Below are positions 58,740-64,000 of a stretch of 64,000 nucleotides of DNA, piece by piece (position 1 is the stretch's first letter; the number at the start of each line of letters is the position of its first letter). The DNA comes from Takashimella koratensis (lineage: Eukaryota; Basidiomycota; Tremellomycetes; Trichosporonales; Tetragoniomycetaceae). The stretch lies in NCBI GenBank assembly GCA_003116875.1, contig BCKT01000022.1, positions 87,827 through 151,826 on the forward strand, written 5' to 3'. Position numbers and translations under genes: made by a program. The notes beneath the pieces were generated by a model. That model was not told the origin of the DNA and did not search any database. It saw only the letters and a list, made by a program, of their open reading frames with translations.

Positions 58740-58772
<33 letters not shown>
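58740..58772. repeat. Poly-G tract (33 G)
   Basis: Uninterrupted run of 33 G between B2 and B1, nearly the same length as the run upstream of A3. Confidence 0.9.
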
Positions 58773-58775
<3 letters not shown>

Positions 58776-58776
58776 G

Positions 58777-58785
58777 TGAAAGGAG
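58777..58785 (+). promoter_or_regulatory. TGAAAGGAG element, copy 9
   Basis: Exact copy four bases after the poly-G tract, about 325 nt upstream of B2. Confidence 0.4.
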
Positions 58786-58923
58786 CCCCGAGGTGAGACC
58801 AGTCGGTAGTGACATCAATAGCTTTCAGGAAGAGTCGCAACAGTCGGGGTGCGGTATGAAGCGAAATGCGATTTGAACATCACCACCACTTACATGTAAC
58901 ATCAAGCGACCTTGCATCAAGTA

Positions 58924-59477
58924 TCATGAGTATTCTACGAGCAACGTTTCATACTGGATAGAGACGGGAGAGTTAGTCTCGCCCAGAGATAAAAACCAGA
59001 GACACCCATGGCCCTCTGGGAAGTTCATGATCGTCAGAGTCACCGGGAGCTTGAGTCGCCGCTGAGTATGCGTGGTCATCTCGAGAGCGGGACTGTCGAT
59101 GAAATACTCGTGGTCTCCAGACTCATTGGTCTTTCGGATAACAAAGTCCGGCTGGGCGTTTAACAGCCCAGGAGCGAACTGGAAATCCAGTAGTTCGCCT
59201 TTATGCAATGTAGTTAGGACTGTAAGAGACCCGTTCTCATGTCCAGGCGGGATGACTAGGGATCGATTGAGGAGGGGGATCGTGGAAGTGTAGGGAAGAA
59301 GTTTAGCGAGAGTCATCTCAATAGTCATCGATAGAGCAGACACTTACAGTGATTACCCCTTTTGGCCGTCCGATATAGCTGCGCCTTCCGAATACTGTAC
59401 AATCGATAACTGGCACTGATTTTCCTTTCACTCGTATGCTGTTGGTAGGGGATTGAGAGGAGCGTTGAGAGAGGCAT
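58924..59477 (-). CDS. B1: short orphan family C protein
   Basis: First exon from the ATG at 59477 (MPLSTLLSIPY), phase 1. The intron (GTAAGT...CCCTAG) rebuilds Phe (T|TC), followed by IPPGHENGSLTVL, the clearest match to C5 (FIPKGLTV). Then GELLDFQFAPG, YFIDSPALEMTTH, GCLWFLSLGE, PVSIQYETLL and a stop at 58924. B2 and B3 continue beyond this point for about 80-100 residues (IDSFL-x-x-QGC and FVPD blocks), so B1 lacks the C-terminal half. The region after the stop holds the poly-G tract and no remnant that I can see. Confidence 0.55.
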
Positions 59478-59860
59478 TGCACGGTCAAGCTATCCTTTGC
59501 GTCTTGACCCCGTGTAAAGTTGGAGAGTCAATTTGCTGAGACATACACGTTCTCGAAAGGAGAGAAGGCGGGGAACAGAGTAGTCGATCAGTATCTTCAA
59601 TCGCCATGTGACGATCTCTATCCCATAACTTAGATGACCAAGTTGCTACGAGTTTGGCATGGGTTTGGGTATTCCTTCTAATCCATTCGACGACGTTACG
59701 ATCTGATCTTTCCTTTCTTCACTGAGCCTGAGCCTGGTTTGAGTCCGGCGGAAAGAGGAGGAGACTAAGGTAGGGGGGCAAGTGAATAGGGTATGGTAGG
59801 TAAGGGGTGGGAGGGAAGCGCCGAGGGGACGGTCGGCAAGAGGGTAGATGGACGACACGC

Positions 59861-60879
59861 TTAGTTGCGGCCGACGTTGCCGAGGTCCTCGCAGGCGACC
59901 TTGACACGGGCGGCAAGGGTCTTCTCACCCTCACGAACCCAGACACGGGGGTCGTAGCTGCGTCAAATGTCAGTACATGGCTATCGGACGACCAAAGTAC
60001 AGAAGCCATAAATCAACAATACTCACAACTTCTTGTTGGGCTTGTCCTCGCCCTCGGGGTTGCCGACCTGGGACAACAGGTAGTCCTTCTTGTTGAGGAC
60101 AAAGTCACGAACACCGGAGAGGTAAGCGAACTGGGTGTCGGTGTCGACGTTCATCTTGACAACACCGTTCTCGACGGCCGTCTTGATCTCCTCCTTGGAG
60201 GAACCCGAGCCACCGTGGAAGACAAGGAAGCTGTGTCCAGTCAGCTTGATCAACAATTGCCAACGTGAACGACTCAAACAACAACCACAGCAGTCGAGAG
60301 AAACGGGAACTGGGGGTTGAGGGATGTCACACCAATATGACACCCCCTTCCCCACGACCCGCGCATTTTACAGCTGCTCAAAAGGAGCCAGCACGCAGAG
60401 ACAAGCGCCCAGGCAGCAAGGCTGCCCGGCATTGAAGGGTAGGGGAAGCAGGCTCTAAATGTGGTGTAGGATCTATCTTCGCTGACCGGAATCGCCGCCA
60501 ACCTTCATTGGAGGAAGGGACGGCACTGTCTATGTAGGTAGCGTGTGGGGTAGGGGTGGGGTGGAGATAAAAGCGCGAGAGAAGTAAATGCGAGAGGGCT
60601 GAGGCGCCGAAAAAACACAGCAGACGAGACAAGAGTAACGAAAACTTTACTCACAGAGGCTTGCTGTCGGGCTTGCCAATCTGCTCCTCGGCGTAGAGCT
60701 GGTGAGACTGGAGGAGCTCGGGGCGGAGGACGACGTTTCCGGGCTTGTAAACACCGTGGACGTTACCGAAGGCAGCGGCGATGGAGAAGTTGGGGGAGAT
60801 CTTGGAGAGGGCCTCGTGGACGGCGAAGACGTCGGCGGGCTGAGTGTAGAGGGTCGAGTTGTCGGCGCTGGAGTTGTCG

Positions 60880-60911
<32 letters not shown>

Positions 60912-61986
60912 CTCCATCTCGAGCCACTCTGCACACTGTCAGAGCTTGCACACGAAAGACTGGAGGGTGTAGCTCACGGTTCATCTTGGCCATGCGGGTG
61001 AAGTACTTGACACAGTCGGCAATGTTCTCCTCGTGGGTCTCCTCGGAGAGGTCGAGCATGTGGGAGCTGAAGAAATTGCCGGCGGTAAGCTACGTCATCT
61101 TTGGGGAAATGCAGGGTCAAATTTGGGGGGAAGGCTCGCTTACGAGTAAAGGGGCTCGCCGTGCTCCTTGAAGTAAGCCTCGTCGGCGTCGAGGAGACCG
61201 TCGAACCAGGGGAGGAGCTTCTTGGCGCAGTGGTCGGTGTGGAGAACGACGGGGCTGAGCGGGCGTCAGTAGGGTGTTGACTGAAATTTTTGGGGCGTGC
61301 GAAGGGGAAAAAAAAGTTTCCCTCAATCTCGTATCGCTCGTGTAGCTCGTGAGAAGATAACGAAAAAGAAAAGAGAAAGAAAACTTACACGCCGTAGTAA
61401 GGAGCAATGGCACGGATGTAGTGAGCGGCAGCAATGGCACCGGCGATCGAGGCCTCCTGCTTCTCAGTGTTCTTGAGGCCCTTGCCGCCGAAAAAGGCGG
61501 AACCACCCTGCGAGAGCTGGAGGATGATCGGGGACTTGATGTCGCGAGCGGCCTCAAGGGTGGCGTTGACGACCGACGACGAGGTGACGTTCTGAGAAGG
61601 GTTAGTGCTGGGTAAGATGTGAAGATGAAGAGGGGAAGGTTGAGCGATGAGGGTGAAAGGGGCAGGTACTCACGATGGCCTGGGTGAGAAATTCCCAAGA
61701 AAAGGGGTCAGGTCAGTATTTCGTTAGAACATAGTTGTCAAGCAGGTCGCTCTGGACATACCGGGATAGCGTACTGGAGATCTCCGTCAGCTCCTGCTTG
61801 ATGTTATGGGAACAGCCGTCAGACTCACCTGGTACTTCTTGGCGTGCTCGAAGAGCTTGCGCACGTTGTCACCAGTGATGACACCGGCCTGGAGAAGGGA
61901 GCAGTAGTGTTAGTGCAGGTTCTCTCTGCAATCTGGGAGATGACGAGGGGGATGCTCACGGGGACGATGGAGAGAGCGCCAGACAT
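59861..61986 (-). CDS. FBA1: Fructose-bisphosphate aldolase, class II
   Basis: Zinc-dependent cleavage of fructose 1,6-bisphosphate in glycolysis and the reverse step in gluconeogenesis; cytosolic. Ten exons: 61986-61960, 61888-61829, 61773-61762, 61679-61674, 61591-61389, 61254-61144, 61066-60978, 60928-60655, 60230-60027, 59957-59861. Conserved parts are AGVITGDNVRKLF, AIPAINVTSSS, QLSQGGSAFFGGKG, the zinc-binding HTDHCAKK, LEMEIGITGGEEDGVDN, FGNVHGVYKPGNV, FHGGSGS and NVDTDTQFA. The C terminus is a normal DPRVWVREGEKTLA ending. Length, about 360 aa, is typical. The third and fourth exons are only 12 and 6 nt; without them the invariant AIPAI segment would be lost. Intron signals are canonical throughout. 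Confidence 0.96.
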
Positions 61987-62712
61987 GATGTGTGTAGATG
62001 GGGTGGTGTGGTGGTATGGACAGAAGAGGGAGGAGAGAAAGACGACGACGAGGAAAAGAGAGCGGGAAGTGACGGCGTAGGACTGGGGGCAAGGGGAACT
62101 AGATGGCAAATCGTCATAGTTCCCCACCGCTGCAGCCAATCACACTGCGTTATTCACTCCCCTCCTCTACCCACCAGCGGCCGTCGTGAAAAAATGCGGG
62201 GTACAGCCGACAAAGCCCGATGTGGCACCATCCTCAGAGACCATCGTCACGGCTTCACCCCGCATTCTACCACCGGCCCGAATACCCCGGGGGCCGATCC
62301 GGCGCACAAACGTGTCCAGCCCAGTGAGCAAGGGACACCTGCGATAGCCGAGATGTGCCGGGCCGCGAGGGCAAGGGGCACAGAGGCGTGTTTGGGAACG
62401 GAACTCCGCCGTGGAATTGGGATTTGTGTTGTTGACGAAAGCAAACCTCTCCTTGAAGGGTCCGGGGTCCGGGTTCCGGCTTCTTGAGATGTCCCCGTCT
62501 CGTCCGATCCGTCCTTGAACGGCGGGTGGGGTTGGAGGGACAAACATCAGCCATCAGTTGATCATGGCAGTGTCCTATGTATGGCAATGCAGTTAAAGTC
62601 CGTCATTTTGTAGCTCCTTCGTGGTCAGATTGCAACCTGGGCATCGCTGCCACACACATGTTCACAACCAAAGCTCGCATCTGCCATCATCCATACCCAC
62701 ACATCTGAACCG
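61987..62712. other. FBA1 promoter and ESF2 3' flank
   Basis: 726 nt between two same-strand genes. Overlapping frames on both strands (62167-62587) have proline/arginine-rich, non-conserved translations, and I do not treat them as genes. A GGGTCCGG direct repeat lies near 62458-62475. Confidence 0.5.
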
Positions 62713-63677
62713 CTATCCAAAGATACTACCCAACACGCTCTCCATACCCTTCTGTTCCAGGCCCTTGGCCCTATCCACGGCTTCACGCTGCTTGTACTTT
62801 CTCGCTCCCTTAGACTCCGTTCCATCTCCCCCGTTTGCTCCTGCTCCAGCTCCTGATGCCTTGCTCCCACCAGCTCCAGCCGCGGTGTCGTCACCCGCCC
62901 CACCGGCCTTCTTCGCCGCACGCTTGTTGAGCACCCGCGCGAGCTCAACATTCTTGAGGTATTCGGTCTGCTCGGTCTTGCTCCGTGCGATCTCGTTCCG
63001 CAGGCGAGCTTGGTGCGCTTGTCGCTCGTACGCTGAGATGAAAGTCAGCATGTGTCCTTCGATCCCTATCCAAGCGGTCTTGCAGTCCCTGAACTCTAAG
63101 ACTCACCCATCTGCTCGCCGAGCATCTCCCACCTGAACCCTGACAGGTACTTCATCGTCCAAATATCGTCTCGCCACCTATATGTCCCCGTCAGCTCCTA
63201 CTCCCTTCTCCAGCTCCCAGAGCCATACCAGAAACCAGTCACTCACCTATCACCTTTCTTCCCTCCAATGACCTGGGCATTCAACATCTCCGCAACCGTC
63301 TTCGCCACTCCCTTCTCCATAAACTCTACCCAGGCTTCACTAAAGTTCGCCGCCATATGTTTCTTCTTCTTACTCGCATTGGCCCCGGCATTCGGATCGT
63401 AGCCCGTAGGTGCGTCTCGGCGCTGGGCGTAGACGCGTCCAATCTCGCCCCATCGGCCCATGAGGTGCTTGACCTTGTGAGGGGTCATGCCGGGCGGTAA
63501 GCGGGAGATGTAGACAATTCCAGGTGTGGGCTTGGACGATTTCTTCAACGCTTTGGAGGGTTTCTTCGACGGACCAGCGATGGGAGCGTCAAGGAGGTTG
63601 GCGTCGGCGTCAGAGTCTTCGCCGTCATCGTGGCGTGGTCGTTTGCTGGCTGTCTTATTGAGAGCTGCGTCCGACAT
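62713..63677 (-). CDS. ESF2: Pre-rRNA processing factor ESF2/ABT1
   Basis: Nucleolar RRM protein of the small-subunit processome, which in yeast activates the Dbp8 helicase during 18S rRNA maturation. Exons: 63677-63247, 63177-63107, 63032-62713. I start at 63677 ([13 protein letters not shown]); an in-frame ATG 96 nt upstream lies in sequence that looks like 5' UTR. An acidic/basic N-terminal region is followed by the [32 protein letters not shown], an insertion with Lys-rich [16 protein letters not shown] and [33 protein letters not shown], a family signature, spans the first two introns. A coiled coil and a Gly/Ala-rich then basic tail end the protein. Confidence 0.93.
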
Positions 63678-64000
63678 GTCTGCGAAGGTGGAGAGGTGTG
63701 TTGATCTCGATTCAAGGTGGACCAGCCAGTCGAAAAAACTTTGAAACATGGAATCTAGAATGCTATGATACACACCATAAAATACTCTGCAGCATACTGT
63801 TTGTTCTCAGGTAGTGAAAATGTATTTTTCCCCCTGACCCTGAACGTTTTCCCCCGGCTTAACTATGAAAGGACCTGTTTATTCCCCCAGTGATGGCCAA
63901 AATTCAGACCGTTGCGAACGCCTCAATATTGCAGCTACCATCTTGATATTTGAAGACATGCATCTCACTTGAATCCGCCATCCATTCGTGCACTCAGTTC
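63678..64000. other. ESF2 upstream region at the window edge
   Basis: No further gene seen. AT-richer sequence with an ESF2 upstream frame that I judged to be 5' UTR. Confidence 0.45.

Noticed and set aside
62167..62587. Overlapping frames between FBA1 and ESF2
   Set aside because: Three frames open at once with Pro/Arg/Gly-rich translations is typical of GC-rich non-coding DNA; no conserved motif.
1..64000. tRNA genes, rRNA, CRISPR arrays, transposons
   Set aside because: I looked for T-loop motifs, repeat-spacer patterns, terminal repeats and transposase or reverse-transcriptase motifs on both strands and found none convincing by eye.

Overview
The window is nuclear DNA from a fungus, most probably a basidiomycete. 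The genes are split by many short introns (about 45-130 nt, GTRAGT donors, YAG acceptors), the GC content is moderately high, and the housekeeping set is clearly fungal: mitochondrial DNA polymerase, Lunapark, SEC24, SEH1, threonyl-tRNA synthetase, CTR9, VID28/GID5, class II aldolase and ESF2. I cannot name the genus or subphylum from sequence alone. I found no bacterial operon structure, CRISPR array, rRNA, tRNA or transposon.

Layout. (1) 0.3-7.3 kb: four minus-strand genes (A1-A4) that are mutually related and match no family I know. (2) 8-47.8 kb: a compact housekeeping block. It holds MIP1 (-), LNP1 (+), a glutamine-rich bHLH factor (+), two tandem GNAT acetyltransferase paralogues (+,+), the mitoribosomal protein mS38 (-), the tRNA m7G methyltransferase TRM8 (+), SEC24 (-), SEH1 (+), THS1 (-), CTR9 (+) and the GID-complex subunit VID28 (-). 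(3) 47.96-59.5 kb: a second orphan cluster of nine tandem minus-strand genes (C1-C6, B3, B2, B1) of another unrecognised family. It is inserted between VID28 and aldolase. (4) 59.9-63.7 kb: FBA1 and ESF2, both minus strand.

The most unusual content is the pair of orphan clusters. Members of the right-hand cluster diverge strongly in protein sequence. In eight of nine, however, a tiny first exon ends in phase 1 with the base T, and the codon rebuilt across the intron is always aromatic (Phe or Tyr), usually followed by a short hydrophobic-Pro-x-Gly motif. Several members of both clusters look broken (frameshift, premature stop or truncation), which suggests birth-and-death evolution. The 9-mer TGAAAGGAG occurs nine times in the two clusters, mostly in putative promoters, and only once that I found elsewhere. 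Each cluster also carries one pure poly-G run of 33-35 bases.

Other notable points are a 6-nt and a 12-nt microexon in FBA1, a 15-nt exon inside the Lunapark zinc finger, and a WW domain assembled from three exons at the N terminus of SEC24. THS1 has two in-frame starts, probably mitochondrial and cytosolic. There are GC-AG introns in the second GNAT gene and the bHLH gene. All exon joins were inferred by eye from splice signals, reading frame and protein similarity; none has transcript support here.
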